The notes: generated from the sequence alone by a model not told the origin. A DNA stretch of 37,878 bases from Syntrophorhabdales bacterium (GCA_035541455.1 DATKNH010000024.1:1-37878); one strand, 5' to 3'. Positions 22,669 to 31,642 are shown, counted from the stretch's first letter. Numbers and translations: made by a program.

Positions 22669-23538
22669 TTACGCTCCGAAGAGCCCCTCCGGTTTGAAGA
22701 GGAGTATCGCCAGCAACAATGCGAAGAGCAGTACGTTTACCCAGACAAAAGGCAGAAAGGCCGCGCAGAGACCTATGATGAAACCTATGAGCAGGCCTGC
22801 CAGGCCTGTGCCGATCACACTCCCTACCCCTCCGACAATAGTGACCAGGAAAACAAACATCGTCCACACAGACTGCACAGAAGGATAGAACGCATAGATC
22901 ATCGCCATGGCAACACCGGCAAGGCCGGCCGAGGCGATAGACAACGCGAAGGTGATCAGGGAAACGCGTCCCGGGTTTATCCCCACCAGTGCTGCGCCCA
23001 TGGGGTTCTGCCATGTGGCCTGCACACCCTTGCCAATGTAGGTGTGATGGAGAAAAAGGTAGAGCAGCGTGATGGCGGAGACAGCCATGATGAAGCCGAT
23101 CAGCGGGCCTTGCGAGATGGCCATATCACCGATAAAAATTGAGGAACCCGCATAAGGAGGCTTGAGTATCCGCGGGTCGGGCCGCCAGAAAAAGGACATG
23201 GCGTTCTCCACCACGATCGCGACACCAAAGGTCGCCACCATCGAAGCCATGATCACGTCTTTCGCCTTCTGAACAGGCCGGATGACCAGCCTGTAGACCA
23301 CAGCGCCCACGAGGAAGAGGAGCGTGGCCAGCAAGGGCAACGATATCAGCGGGTCGATTCCCGCCTTGACAAACATCCAGTAGGCGACAAAGGCCCCTAA
23401 TACGGCAAAGACCGCATGGGAGATATTGAGCACCTTCATCGTACCCCAAGTGAGGCCGAACCCAACGCTCAGCAAAGCGTAGATCCCCCCCAGCAGCAAA
23501 CCGCTGATGATCGATTCGATGATGTACGATAGGGACAT
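22669..23538 (-). CDS. livH: Branched-chain-type ABC permease LivH (operon 1)
   Basis: Inner-membrane permease of 289 residues with eight or so hydrophobic segments and the LivH N-terminus IISGLLLGGIYALLSVGFGL. The ISHAVFAVLGAFVAYW segment and the C-terminal GLLIGFIIG and LLFKPEGLFG motifs also fit. It pairs with LivM. It is separated from livK by a 113-base gap that is largely an inverted-repeat element, unusual for a liv operon. Confidence 0.92.
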   Translation of the reverse strand: MSLSYIIESIISGLLLGGIYALLSVGFGLTWGTMKVLNISHAVFAVLGAFVAYWMFVKAGIDPLISLPLLATLLFLVGAVVYRLVIRPVQKAKDVIMASMVATFGVAIVVENAMSFFWRPDPRILKPPYAGSSIFIGDMAISQGPLIGFIMAVSAITLLYLFLHHTYIGKGVQATWQNPMGAALVGINPGRVSLITFALSIASAGLAGVAMAMIYAFYPSVQSVWTMFVFLVTIVGGVGSVIGTGLAGLLIGFIIGLCAAFLPFVWVNVLLFALLLAILLFKPEGLFGA

Positions 23539-23562
23539 GTTCCTAACCCTAAAAAGTTTAAA

Positions 23563-23646
23563 GTGAGCAGTAAGCAGCGAGCAGTTAAAAACATTCTCTT
23601 TCTACTATTCGCGTGCTATTCCAACCGCTTACTGCTCACTGCTCAC
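23563..23646. repeat. Inverted tandem-unit element, GTGAGCA family (copy 3)
   Basis: The left arm at 23563-23585 is GTGAGCA, GTAAGCA, GCGAGCA, GT. The right arm at 23626-23646 is CGCTTAC, TGCTCAC, TGCTCAC, inverted. The spacer is 40 bases. It lies inside an operon, between livK and livH, and would form a strong hairpin of about 21 bp in the mRNA, which may lower distal expression or protect the livK message. Confidence 0.8.
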
Positions 23647-23651
23647 TGTAT

Positions 23652-24863
23652 TTACTTAGCCCATCCGGGTCTGGGATACATTAGCTTGGCCGTGCCCACA
23701 TCTTTCGGCCAGATCAGCTCATTCTTTCCGTTGGCAGCCTGCACCGTGAAACAAAAAGGAGCGGGCAGACCTTTCGCATCAAATCTGATGCCTTTGCCAT
23801 ACGGCAGGTCAAAGGCACGGGAGCGAAGATAGTCTCTGATTTTCTTGTTGTCCAGGGTCGCAGCGCCCTGCACCCCTACCTCCAGCGAATACATCCAGAT
23901 GTAGCCGAGGCCGAAGAAATCAGGCGCTTGCGGCAATCCCAGCCTCTTGGCGGCGTCCTTGATCCTGTCGTTACCGGGATACGGAAGGTCAGGCGTCCAC
24001 CAGGTGTTTGCAAGCACGTAATTGCCGTCGGCGCCCAGCTCCTTAAACCATGCCGGTATCCTCGATGCCAGGATGTTCCAAATGATCGTTGGATTGTAAC
24101 GCTGCGCCTTGGCTGCCCGCATGATCATGACCGTATCGTCAAAGAGGCTGGGAAGGATAAGGACTTCGGCGTTTCTACCCTTGGCTTTGCTCACCAGAGG
24201 ACTCGCATCGCTCAATGGCAGATTGTATGTTTCGTTGACAACCACCTTGACGCCGTTTTTCTCGAAGACCTTCAGTATATTCGGCACGTGAGAAAGCCCG
24301 ATCACGTTATTCATGGTCAGGATCGCCGCTGTTTTAGGCCACTGCGCTTTCGGGATCAGGTCATCGAAAAGACCGGCGACAGAGATGTCGGCCCATTCGC
24401 CCATCAACGGCGGGCTGCCGAAGCTATACGTAAATCCCTGTTCAAACGATTTCATGTGGCCGCCCTGCCCTACAAAGACCTTGCCATATTTTTCTGCAAG
24501 AGGCATCAGCGCCACATTCGAGGTGCCCGGATAGCCGCCGTAGACGAGATCAACCTTGTCGACCGTGATCGCTCTCTCGTAATAGGTGACGGCCTTATCG
24601 GGCGAGCTTTCGTCGTCGTAGATGATCAGCTTTACAGGGCGGCCGAGGAGTCCGCCTTTCTTATTGACGTCATCCGCCCACGCTTCGTAACCGGCCTTGA
24701 CCCATTTCGCCTGCTCCGATGCCAGGCCCGTCAACGGCAGAGAACCTCCGATCTTGATCGGTTCACCTGCCGGAGCAGGTTTTGCCGGTTGACTAAAAAC
24801 CGGGGATGTCATGATGATCAACACGAGAGCAATCGGAAAAATAGCAAGCTTCATTATTTTCAT
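23652..24863 (-). CDS. livK: Periplasmic substrate-binding protein, HAAT importer (operon 1)
   Basis: A 403-residue type I periplasmic binding protein with a Sec signal peptide (MKIMKLAIFPIALVLIIMTSPVFSQ split near residue 25). The first lobe starts IKIGGSLPLTGLASEQ and the KLIIYDDESSPDKAV motif is typical of branched-chain/aromatic-acid binders. It delivers ligand to LivHM. The ATG at 24863 is preceded by GGGGGAGGG. The ligand cannot be read from the sequence; the enzymatic neighbours point to an organic acid rather than an amino acid. Confidence 0.9.
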   Translation of the reverse strand: MKIMKLAIFPIALVLIIMTSPVFSQPAKPAPAGEPIKIGGSLPLTGLASEQAKWVKAGYEAWADDVNKKGGLLGRPVKLIIYDDESSPDKAVTYYERAITVDKVDLVYGGYPGTSNVALMPLAEKYGKVFVGQGGHMKSFEQGFTYSFGSPPLMGEWADISVAGLFDDLIPKAQWPKTAAILTMNNVIGLSHVPNILKVFEKNGVKVVVNETYNLPLSDASPLVSKAKGRNAEVLILPSLFDDTVMIMRAAKAQRYNPTIIWNILASRIPAWFKELGADGNYVLANTWWTPDLPYPGNDRIKDAAKRLGLPQAPDFFGLGYIWMYSLEVGVQGAATLDNKKIRDYLRSRAFDLPYGKGIRFDAKGLPAPFCFTVQAANGKNELIWPKDVGTAKLMYPRPGWAK

Positions 24864-24925
24864 ATTACCCTCCCCCTCATTGATTTATGGAACTCGCTTG
24901 CCGACCTCCACCCTCCACGATGGCT

Positions 24926-25732
24926 CTATTTGAACGAGATGTGCTGTCCGCAATGAGCCACAATGGTCTGCCCGGTAATGGCACTCGCTTCATCTGAAGC
25001 CAAGAATACACACGTGTTCGCCAGTTCGGCTTCTTCCGCCGGCCTCTTCAAAGAGTAATTTGCCATTTCCCTGGTAATGGTGTCCTCTACGCTCGTTCCC
25101 GCTGTCTTGGCCCTCGTGGTCATGACCCACATGAAACGCTCACCCCTCACGGCTGCTGCGCTCAGGCAGTTTACACGGATGCCATATTCCCCCACTTCCT
25201 GCGCAAGCGTTTCGGTGAGGCCAATGACACCCATCTTTGCACAGCAGTACGCAGCCCTCGTCGGGTAACCAGACCTTCCGTCACCCGTCCTTCCTCCTTC
25301 TGCACCCAGGTTGATAATATTGCCGCTTTTGCGCGGAATCATATGTTTCAAGACTTCACGTGCACAGAGCATTGATCCTGTCAGGTCCACGGCGAAACTG
25401 TAATTCCACTCGTCCAGCTTCATGTCGACGACGTTGCACACAGGACCTCCGATGCCGCTGTTGTTCACCAGGATATCTATTTTGCCGAAAGCGGCTACAA
25501 CCTTGGGAACCATGTCGATGACCTGCTGCTCCACGGTGATGTCTGTTGGAATCGCTATCACATCGCCGCCCAGGGCCTTCAGCTCTCCCATTGTCTTCTC
25601 AATGTTTGCAACGGTCCGCGCGGCGAGCGCCACTTTTGCGCCTTCACTCACAAAAGCCTTTGCGATTGCTTTTCCTATGCCCTGTCCTCCGCCGGTAATG
25701 ATCGCCACCCTGTCTTTCAGCCTCGCACCCAT
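24926..25732 (-). CDS. SDR-family oxidoreductase with altered catalytic Ser
   Basis: A 268-residue short-chain dehydrogenase with cofactor motif TGGGQGIG (residues 13-20), NNSG (90-93) and the Tyr162-x3-Lys166 pair (YCCAK). The catalytic Ser expected after the fifth strand is replaced in IINLGAEGG (Gly143/Ala144), unlike the SDR at 5001-5753, which keeps Ser143. It is probably an NAD(P)-dependent hydroxyacyl or alcohol dehydrogenase of the pathway served by the importer. The ATG follows GAGGAGG. It sits between the M24 gene and livK, with short gaps, in one operon. Confidence 0.85.
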   Translation of the reverse strand: MGARLKDRVAIITGGGQGIGKAIAKAFVSEGAKVALAARTVANIEKTMGELKALGGDVIAIPTDITVEQQVIDMVPKVVAAFGKIDILVNNSGIGGPVCNVVDMKLDEWNYSFAVDLTGSMLCAREVLKHMIPRKSGNIINLGAEGGRTGDGRSGYPTRAAYCCAKMGVIGLTETLAQEVGEYGIRVNCLSAAAVRGERFMWVMTTRAKTAGTSVEDTITREMANYSLKRPAEEAELANTCVFLASDEASAITGQTIVAHCGQHISFK

Positions 25733-25775
25733 TTGTCGTCCTCCTCAAATTGATATTTGCCGGTTCTATTTCTAC

Positions 25776-26966
25776 TCAGACTACCGTTATTCCCCTGGGG
25801 AACTTATGCAGCAACTCGCCCCCGTTCTCGCGAACGATGTAATTATCGCAGGCGATAGTCCAGACATCCTTCTTGACCGCCGAAGGATGAATGGTGATAT
25901 TCATCCCTGCTTTCAGTTTCCACGGCTCATCAGGACGTATGCTCGGTCGCTCAACGAGAGATGACCCCTGGCCATGGGCAAAGAGCCGGGAGGGAGGAAA
26001 ATAGCCTTTCTTTACCAGAAACTCTTTATTCATATCCCATAATTCTTTCGGATCGGCACCGGGCTTCATTCTTTTTGCAGCCATTTCCTGCGCCTCCAGC
26101 GCCACTGCGTACGCATCCTTCAGTTCCTGCGTGGGCTCCTTGCCCACAGTGAATATCCTCATGATCTCGCAATAGTAACCGCCGGGGCCGTTCACTTCGA
26201 CAAGAACCGAGACCTGGTCGCCTTCTTTGATCACACGATTCTGAAAATGATAGACATCAAAGGGGACCATTGTCCCGAGTGGGCCCGAATTCACCTGGAC
26301 CAGTCCGCGTTCACTCCCGTTCTTCGAACAGAAGCAATGAGCCTCTGCGTACACATCGAGATCTCTAACGCCGGGTTTAATCGTCTTCTTCACATGCTCC
26401 ATCGCCGCGTCCTGCAGGGCAGCAGTGGCTTTGAGCATTTCAATCTCTTCCGGGCTTTTGATTGCCCTGATCTGATCCACCCATTCGGTGGCATCGACAA
26501 ACGTGGCATCCGGCAGCTGTTTTACCAGATGCTCATAGAAGGTTATGGGAATGAACGCGCGCTCCACGAGGCCAATCACGGGTTTCTTCTTCTCCTTGAG
26601 CACACCTGCTGCCAGCTCAGCGTCATACGTGGTGGTGAAATGGTAGGTCGGGAAATAGACAGCGCCAAGCCTTTTCTTAATTCCCCGTGCAGCCCAGGGG
26701 GGCGGGAACTGCTCGGCAGGAGGGTCCCCGCCACAGACGATTGTCGTCATCTCATCGTCGACCGGGAAAATCGCCGTCATCGGAAACTGGTGACGCGCGG
26801 CAAAATCAGTGAACCACCGCAGCGCTCCTCCCAGGAATTCCTCCGAATTCTGTATCACGAGGTAATCGATCTTCTTCTCCTGCATCATCTCCCGTGTTGC
26901 TTTCCACCTGCGTTCCAGCTCTGGAGTGGAAGCACATTTTGTCAATCTTTGTTTTGGATCCTCCAT
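25776..26966 (-). CDS. M24 (pita-bread) family protein with altered metal site
   Basis: A 396-residue protein with a creatinase-type N-terminal domain (residues 15-160) and a pita-bread C-terminal domain of the Xaa-Pro aminopeptidase/creatinase superfamily. The five canonical metal ligands Asp, Asp, His, Glu, Glu appear as Glu257 (VLVEVNG), Glu267 (CEIMR), His331 (HGQGSSLVERP), His360 (ITIHPS) and Asp374 (ACDNYIV). Only His331 is conserved. It is therefore unlikely to be a standard di-metal aminopeptidase. A metal-free hydrolase like creatinase, or another chemistry, is more plausible. The ATG at 26966 follows AAAGGAG. It is an operon member between the aldehyde dehydrogenase and SDR genes. 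Confidence 0.85.
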   Translation of the reverse strand: MEDPKQRLTKCASTPELERRWKATREMMQEKKIDYLVIQNSEEFLGGALRWFTDFAARHQFPMTAIFPVDDEMTTIVCGGDPPAEQFPPPWAARGIKKRLGAVYFPTYHFTTTYDAELAAGVLKEKKKPVIGLVERAFIPITFYEHLVKQLPDATFVDATEWVDQIRAIKSPEEIEMLKATAALQDAAMEHVKKTIKPGVRDLDVYAEAHCFCSKNGSERGLVQVNSGPLGTMVPFDVYHFQNRVIKEGDQVSVLVEVNGPGGYYCEIMRIFTVGKEPTQELKDAYAVALEAQEMAAKRMKPGADPKELWDMNKEFLVKKGYFPPSRLFAHGQGSSLVERPSIRPDEPWKLKAGMNITIHPSAVKKDVWTIACDNYIVRENGGELLHKFPRGITVV

Positions 26967-27039
26967 AGCATGTAACTCCTTTCGTAAAGTTCGGTAGGTC
27001 AGATTTGTCCGTCATTTATGTCCTCCGGGAATCCCTGTA

Positions 27040-28668
27040 TCAGCAGCACTCCTTGATGACTATCGATTCCTCTTTTTCCTCTTTCTTCGGCATGGACGTC
27101 ATTGTCCCGTCCCAGGTATCCACTTTTCCGTGATCCTCCACACCTTCGGTGAACCAGGTACTCGTAACATTCTTGCTTTCCGTATAGAATATGAAACCGT
27201 CGCGTCCCATGACATGGAGATCGCCGAAGAAGGAAAGCTTGTGCCCGGTAAAACCGAAAATCCCCACCGGTACCGGAATGCCCACATTTATGCCCACCAT
27301 GCCTCCGTGCGTCTCTTTTGCGAAGGTGCGGGCGTAGTAGCCGTTCTGCGTATAGATGACCGATCCGTTAGCGAACCGGCTGGAATTCATGATCTTGAGA
27401 CCTTCCTCAAAATTATTCACCCTCTTGATGCAGAGCACTGGTCCAAAAACCTCTTCCCGGCCCACCGACATATCTTCGGTCACATGATCTAAAATGGTAG
27501 GTCCTATAAAAAAGCCTTTTTCACAGCCCGGCGGCACGACTGGTTTTCGTCCGTCAACAATGAGTTCGGCGCCTTCCCTGATGCCTGTCTCGATCCAGCC
27601 AAGCACGAATTCCTGATGACCCTTGTTGACTACCGGTCCCATGTCAGTGGACTTCTCGTACGCGGGCCCGAGTTTCATCTGCGATATGTGCTTCTTGAGA
27701 GCAGCCACGAGTTCATCGGCAATTGCATTCTCAACCACTATGACGGGAAGGGCCATGCAGCGTTCTCCTGCGCATCCGCAGAACGCGTTGATGATGCCCT
27801 GAGCTGTCCTGTCGAGTTTGCAGTCACGAAGCACGAGGGCATGGTTCTTAGCTTCGCAGAGAGCCTGCACCCGCTTGCCGTTCGCTGCCGCGGTAGAGTA
27901 GATATGGAGGCCCACACTGGTCGATCCAACAAAGGAGACGCCTTTTATGGCAGGGTGATGCAAGAATATCTCTGCCTCATTCCGACCCGCGGTGATCACG
28001 TTGAGGACCCCGGCCGGCAGGCCCGCTTCCTGCCAGAGTTCCATCATGCGCATCGATGACTGCGGCACAAAGCTCGCCGCCTTCAGCACCATGCAGTTAC
28101 CGGTAGCGATACATATGGGGGCCATCCACCCGTGAGGGATCATGGCAGGAAAATTCCAGGGGACAATGCCCGCGAAAACGCCGATGGGATGGTTGTATCG
28201 TGTGGTGTCGTAGCCCGTGGACACGTTCATCAAGGCCTCGCCCTTCATGATGTGCGGCGCGCCACAGGCAAATTCGACGACTTCATTTACCTTGAGAACG
28301 TCTCCCATCGCCTCTTCCCATTTCTTTCCTTCTTCTTTGGCGCACAAATAGGTCAGTTCTTCGACATGCTCGTCAACAAGAGCCTTGAGCCGGAAAAGCA
28401 CCTGGGCTCTCTTACCCGGCGGCATGTCGGACCACTTGGGGAAAGCCTCCACGGCCGCCTGGATTGTGCGCTCCACTTCATCCTTCGTGCACTGGGGGGT
28501 ATATGCGATGACCGCCCCTGTTGATGGATTGTAGCAGGGCATGTACTTCCCGCTTGCCGATTCGATCCACTTCCCTCCGGCATGATACTTCAACTTAATT
28601 GGCTTCTCGCCGCTGATCGGGTCAGCAGGCAGTTGATCGTCGTGGAAAAAATATCGTTCGGTCGCCAT
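27040..28668 (-). CDS. CoA-acylating (methylmalonate-semialdehyde type) aldehyde dehydrogenase
   Basis: A 542-residue ALDH-superfamily enzyme of the MmsA type, which oxidises a semialdehyde to an acyl-CoA using NAD+ and CoA. The catalytic Cys304 is in CGCAGERCMAL. The general-base Glu of ordinary ALDHs is replaced by Asn in CEAKNHALVL, a hallmark of MMSDH. PWNFPAMIPHGW and FVGSTSVG are also present. It is slightly longer than standard MmsA, with a C-terminal tail ending IVIKECC. The ATG follows GAGGAGG. It is the first gene of the minus-strand operon, about 485 bases from the divergent BKACE gene. The true aldehyde substrate is unknown. Confidence 0.9.
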   Translation of the reverse strand: MATERYFFHDDQLPADPISGEKPIKLKYHAGGKWIESASGKYMPCYNPSTGAVIAYTPQCTKDEVERTIQAAVEAFPKWSDMPPGKRAQVLFRLKALVDEHVEELTYLCAKEEGKKWEEAMGDVLKVNEVVEFACGAPHIMKGEALMNVSTGYDTTRYNHPIGVFAGIVPWNFPAMIPHGWMAPICIATGNCMVLKAASFVPQSSMRMMELWQEAGLPAGVLNVITAGRNEAEIFLHHPAIKGVSFVGSTSVGLHIYSTAAANGKRVQALCEAKNHALVLRDCKLDRTAQGIINAFCGCAGERCMALPVIVVENAIADELVAALKKHISQMKLGPAYEKSTDMGPVVNKGHQEFVLGWIETGIREGAELIVDGRKPVVPPGCEKGFFIGPTILDHVTEDMSVGREEVFGPVLCIKRVNNFEEGLKIMNSSRFANGSVIYTQNGYYARTFAKETHGGMVGINVGIPVPVGIFGFTGHKLSFFGDLHVMGRDGFIFYTESKNVTSTWFTEGVEDHGKVDTWDGTMTSMPKKEEKEESIVIKECC

Positions 28669-28929
28669 CTGTTCAAGCCTCCTCTTTTTTTATCTCGTCC
28701 AGTCAGATGGTGAAGCGCCCCGCATGAAGAAAGCCGACCTCGGCTTTCGAGGGTGTCTCAGCGTATCGAAGAACAAACCACCGACCTTATTTCGATTCCG
28801 GGAATAAAATAGCATATCTGCGTCTCCGCTTCACCTTGGTAGTAGGGGCTCTACGGACTTACGTAATCCGGCCCTTGCTTCAGGTCCGTTCGCGTTTCAC
28901 GGTCAATGGGATTTAGGGGATTCCATGTA
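28669..28929. other. Divergent regulatory region between the two catabolic operons
   Basis: The full gap is 28669-29153 (485 bases) and contains no gene. Within it GAAAGCCGA (28729-28737) pairs perfectly with TCGGCTTTC (28740-28748), a stable hairpin in the leader of the minus-strand operon. I found no convincing -35/-10 for that operon. The plus-strand promoters at 28930 and 28996 follow. No regulator gene lies nearby, so control of both operons must come from elsewhere. Confidence 0.4.
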
Positions 28930-28957
28930 TTAACGGTCGTTTTTAGCATGTTATAAT
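28930..28957 (+). promoter_or_regulatory. Candidate promoter 1 of the plus-strand operon
   Basis: TTAACG (28930-28935), 16 bases and a perfect TATAAT (28952-28957). It would give a leader of about 190 bases before the BKACE gene. Confidence 0.45.
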
Positions 28958-28995
28958 CATGGCGGTCAAGCAGAAACTGTAACCCCTTGTTTGTC

Positions 28996-29024
28996 TTGAC
29001 AATAGTGGAGGGTTCAGGTAGAAG
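28996..29024 (+). promoter_or_regulatory. Candidate promoter 2 of the plus-strand operon
   Basis: A perfect TTGACA (28996-29001), 17 bases and TAGAAG (29019-29024), a weak -10. It would give a leader of about 120 bases before the BKACE gene. Confidence 0.35.
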
Positions 29025-29153
29025 TTACGTCAATAACAGCCTCAATACGACCGCGCGTACTTGCGGTCGCAACGGCTGATGATCTACGGAAACGCGCTTG
29101 TGGAATCCTTGCGTTCTTTTGCGCTGAGTTAGAATTTGAGGAGGTAAGTGAAA

Positions 29154-30089
29154 ATGGAGAAACTTATTGTCACTGCGGCCCTGACGGGCAACATTACCCT
29201 GCCGGTGCAGACACCTTATCTGCCGCTTACCCCGCAGCAGATCATCGACGACGCCGTCAGGGCTGCAAACGCAGGCGCAACATCGGTTCACATTCACGCC
29301 CGCGACCCGCAAACTGCAAAGCCGACGACAGACCCTCAAGTTTACAGGGAAATTGCCGCGGGCATAAAGGCGCGCAGCAATGTGATCGTGTGTGTGACCA
29401 CCGGCGGCGTGACCGGCATGACCGCGGCTCAGAGAGTCCAGGTAGTGCCAAATCTCAAGCCGGAGCTTGCCACGTTCAACACGGGTTCAATGAACTTCTC
29501 GATTCACCCCATCGTCGAGCGGTATAAGGATGAGGATTACAAGTTCCCCTGGGAAAAGGAATTCGCTTCCGGTTTAAAGCAGTACATCTTCAGCAACAAC
29601 TTTGCCGACATGGAATATTTCTGCAATGCCATGCGCGACAATGGCACCAAACCCGAGCTTGAGGCCTACGATGTAGGCCACATCTACAACATCAGATACC
29701 TGGTCAGGCAGAAGCTGTTGGAACCGCCCGTCTGGATGCAGTTCGTCACGGGCGTGCTCGGCGGCATCGGCTCTGCCCTCGAAGACGTTATCTATATGAA
29801 GCAGACAGCAGACAGACTCATCGGGGCTGAAAACTATAAATGGTCGGTGATTGGCGCCGGCTACCCCGCGGAATTCAATCTGGCAGCGCTCGCGATCATG
29901 ATGGGTGGACACGCCAGGGTAGGAATGGAGGATAATATCTTTATTGAGAAGGGTGTCCTCACCAAGAGCAACGGGGAGCTTGTTGAAAAGGTAGTCAGGA
30001 TTGCGAAAGAACTGGGCAGGGAGATCGCAACGCCGGATGAAGGTAGAGCAATACTCGGACTGAAAGGAAGAGACAAGGTCAACTATTAA
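29154..30089 (+). CDS. Beta-keto acid cleavage enzyme (BKACE, DUF849)
   Basis: A 311-residue zinc-dependent TIM-barrel enzyme of the BKACE family (Kce is the founding member). It condenses a beta-keto acid with acetyl-CoA and releases acetoacetate plus a new CoA thioester. The N-terminal VTAALTGN and the zinc ligands His46 and His48 in VHIHARDP are in the expected places, and the GHARVGMEDN block near residue 250 carries the conserved Glu. The ATG at 29154 has AGGAGGT at proper spacing; the GTG at 29148 is too close to it. It heads the plus-strand operon. Many beta-keto acids are possible substrates, and the family is often linked to carnitine, amino acid or aromatic-derived intermediates. 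Confidence 0.92.
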   Translation: MEKLIVTAALTGNITLPVQTPYLPLTPQQIIDDAVRAANAGATSVHIHARDPQTAKPTTDPQVYREIAAGIKARSNVIVCVTTGGVTGMTAAQRVQVVPNLKPELATFNTGSMNFSIHPIVERYKDEDYKFPWEKEFASGLKQYIFSNNFADMEYFCNAMRDNGTKPELEAYDVGHIYNIRYLVRQKLLEPPVWMQFVTGVLGGIGSALEDVIYMKQTADRLIGAENYKWSVIGAGYPAEFNLAALAIMMGGHARVGMEDNIFIEKGVLTKSNGELVEKVVRIAKELGREIATPDEGRAILGLKGRDKVNY

Positions 30090-30165
30090 TGGAGCTCGCG
30101 TCACCCCCTCCATCGGCAAAGCCGTCGGAGCCTCCCCCCCACTCTTCAGCCCAGCGCGGTGGGTT

Positions 30166-30262
30166 GTGGGTACCCGGGCGCCGTGCGCGCTAGAGCCGCT
30201 TCGCGGCTGTGGCTATCCGGGTCGCGTGCGTGGTGGATATCACTCGAGCAATGGTGCTCGGG
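30166..30262. repeat. GC-rich structured spacer with direct repeat and hairpins
   Basis: In the 200-base gap between BKACE and livK, a 22-base direct repeat (30166-30187 and 30209-30230, 17 matches, period 43) flanks a perfect hairpin, AGCCGC-TTC-GCGGCT (30194-30208). A second hairpin, CGAGCA-ATGG-TGCTCG (30245-30260), lies just before the livK Shine-Dalgarno. It may attenuate or process the message; no known RNA family was recognised. Confidence 0.45.
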
Positions 30263-30290
30263 TAATTACTAAGGGAAAGGATGGTGGGCA

Positions 30291-31610
30291 ATGAAAAAGC
30301 TATGTCTGATCTCGGTGGTCCTATTGGTGTTCGGCGCCTTGATGATGAGCTGCGGTACTAAGGAGCAGGCGCCCGCTGAAATAAAGGTGGGCGTCATTCA
30401 GGCACAGACGGGCATGTTCGGAGGTTTTGGCCAGGGCGGCGTCTTCGGCATAAAAGCCGCTGTGGAAGATATCAACAAACAGGGCGGGGTAAGTGTCGGC
30501 GGAAAGAAGATGCCTATCAAATTGACTATCGTCGACAGCGAGAGCGATCCGAACAAAGCAGGCTCACTTGCCGAGAGCCTGATTACTCAGGAGAAGGTGC
30601 AATTCATCGTGGGCGGAGACGAGCCTCCTCCGATGCATGCGGGTGTATCGACAGCCGCAGACAAGTACAAAGTACCGTACGTCACGTCGGTCGGTCCTTA
30701 TGAGCCGTGGATGGGCATGAGGCAGGAAACTCCCACAAAGTGGCCGTACACATGGGCAACAGGTTTGTTCGCCATCGAGATGCCTGCACCGCAGGGCGAT
30801 TTCCGCGCTAAACCCGGTTATACAGTCATGGATACGTGGACAGCAATGCTCGATCTCTTCGGAGGAAAAACGAACAAGAAGGTCGGCCTTATCTGCTCGG
30901 ACGAGCCTGACGGAAGAGGCTGGTATACCTTGTTCGGGCCGGCGGTCAAGAAGCTGGGATACGATGTGATAGGGCTCGACAAGAACATGGGTCTTCTGCC
31001 CCTGGAGACAACCGACTTTTCCTCACTGATAAAACAGTACAAGGACGCGAAAGTGGAAATCCTGTGGGGTAACGCTCCCGGTCCTTTCTTCGGCGCATTC
31101 TGGAAGCAGGCCGCGACCCTCGGGTTCGAGCCGAAGATGGTCTGCATCGGGCGCGCTGCGCTCTTTTACACTGACGTCGCAGCCTGGGGCGGTGATCTGC
31201 CGTGGGGCATAGGCACGGAGGTCTGGTGGGATCCGTCGATGAAAGACTCTCCCGGCATCGGTGGCACAACGCCCGCCTCTCTTGCGGAGAGATGGATTAA
31301 GGAGACCAAGCAGCCTCTGAATCCAGCCATTGGCCCGGGCTACACCACGGTGCAGGTCCTCTCCGATGCTATCCAACGGGCGGGTACGGTCGATCCTGAA
31401 AAAGTGAACGCTGCTCTCGCGCAGACCGATCTCTTGACGGTCCGCAACCGCGTCAAATTTGATGAGAACCATTTCAGCCGCGGTCCTCTCATGTTCGGCC
31501 AGTGGTTCAAAACAGACAAACCGGAAAAATGGGAACTGAAGGTGGTCTTCTCGAAGCATGACTTTGTGCCTGCCACGGGTCAGCCCATATTCCCGAAGCC
31601 GTACAAGTGA
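30291..31610 (+). CDS. livK: Substrate-binding lipoprotein of HAAT importer (operon 2)
   Basis: A 439-residue type I periplasmic binding protein. The signal peptide ends in a lipobox (LMMSC, acyl-Cys21), so it is anchored to the membrane as a lipoprotein, unlike the operon 1 protein. The mature part begins IKVGVIQAQTGMFGGFGQGG and contains KLTIVDSESDPNKAGSLAE. It is longer than usual for LivK. The ATG is preceded by AAGGGAAAGGATGGTGGG. It is encoded in the order livK, livG, livF, livH, livM. The ligand is unknown but is presumably related to the amidohydrolase and BKACE substrates. Confidence 0.9.
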   Translation: MKKLCLISVVLLVFGALMMSCGTKEQAPAEIKVGVIQAQTGMFGGFGQGGVFGIKAAVEDINKQGGVSVGGKKMPIKLTIVDSESDPNKAGSLAESLITQEKVQFIVGGDEPPPMHAGVSTAADKYKVPYVTSVGPYEPWMGMRQETPTKWPYTWATGLFAIEMPAPQGDFRAKPGYTVMDTWTAMLDLFGGKTNKKVGLICSDEPDGRGWYTLFGPAVKKLGYDVIGLDKNMGLLPLETTDFSSLIKQYKDAKVEILWGNAPGPFFGAFWKQAATLGFEPKMVCIGRAALFYTDVAAWGGDLPWGIGTEVWWDPSMKDSPGIGGTTPASLAERWIKETKQPLNPAIGPGYTTVQVLSDAIQRAGTVDPEKVNAALAQTDLLTVRNRVKFDENHFSRGPLMFGQWFKTDKPEKWELKVVFSKHDFVPATGQPIFPKPYK

Positions 31611-31613
31611 GGG

Positions 31614-31640
31614 AATGGCAGCCAGTGCCTGGCTGCCATT
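31614..31640 (+). terminator. Perfect 12-bp hairpin after livK (operon 2)
   Basis: AATGGCAGCCAG, TGC and CTGGCTGCCATT form a perfect 12-bp stem starting 4 bases after the livK stop. There is no T-run, so it is more likely an mRNA 3'-end stabiliser or partial attenuator, of the kind common after binding-protein genes, than a full terminator. Confidence 0.55.
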
Positions 31641-31642
31641 CA

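Noticed and set aside
22664-23014. N-terminal extension of the LivM frame
   Set aside because: It overlaps livH completely, encodes Arg/His/Cys-rich non-permease sequence, and a normal LivM start with spacing to the livH stop exists at 22663.
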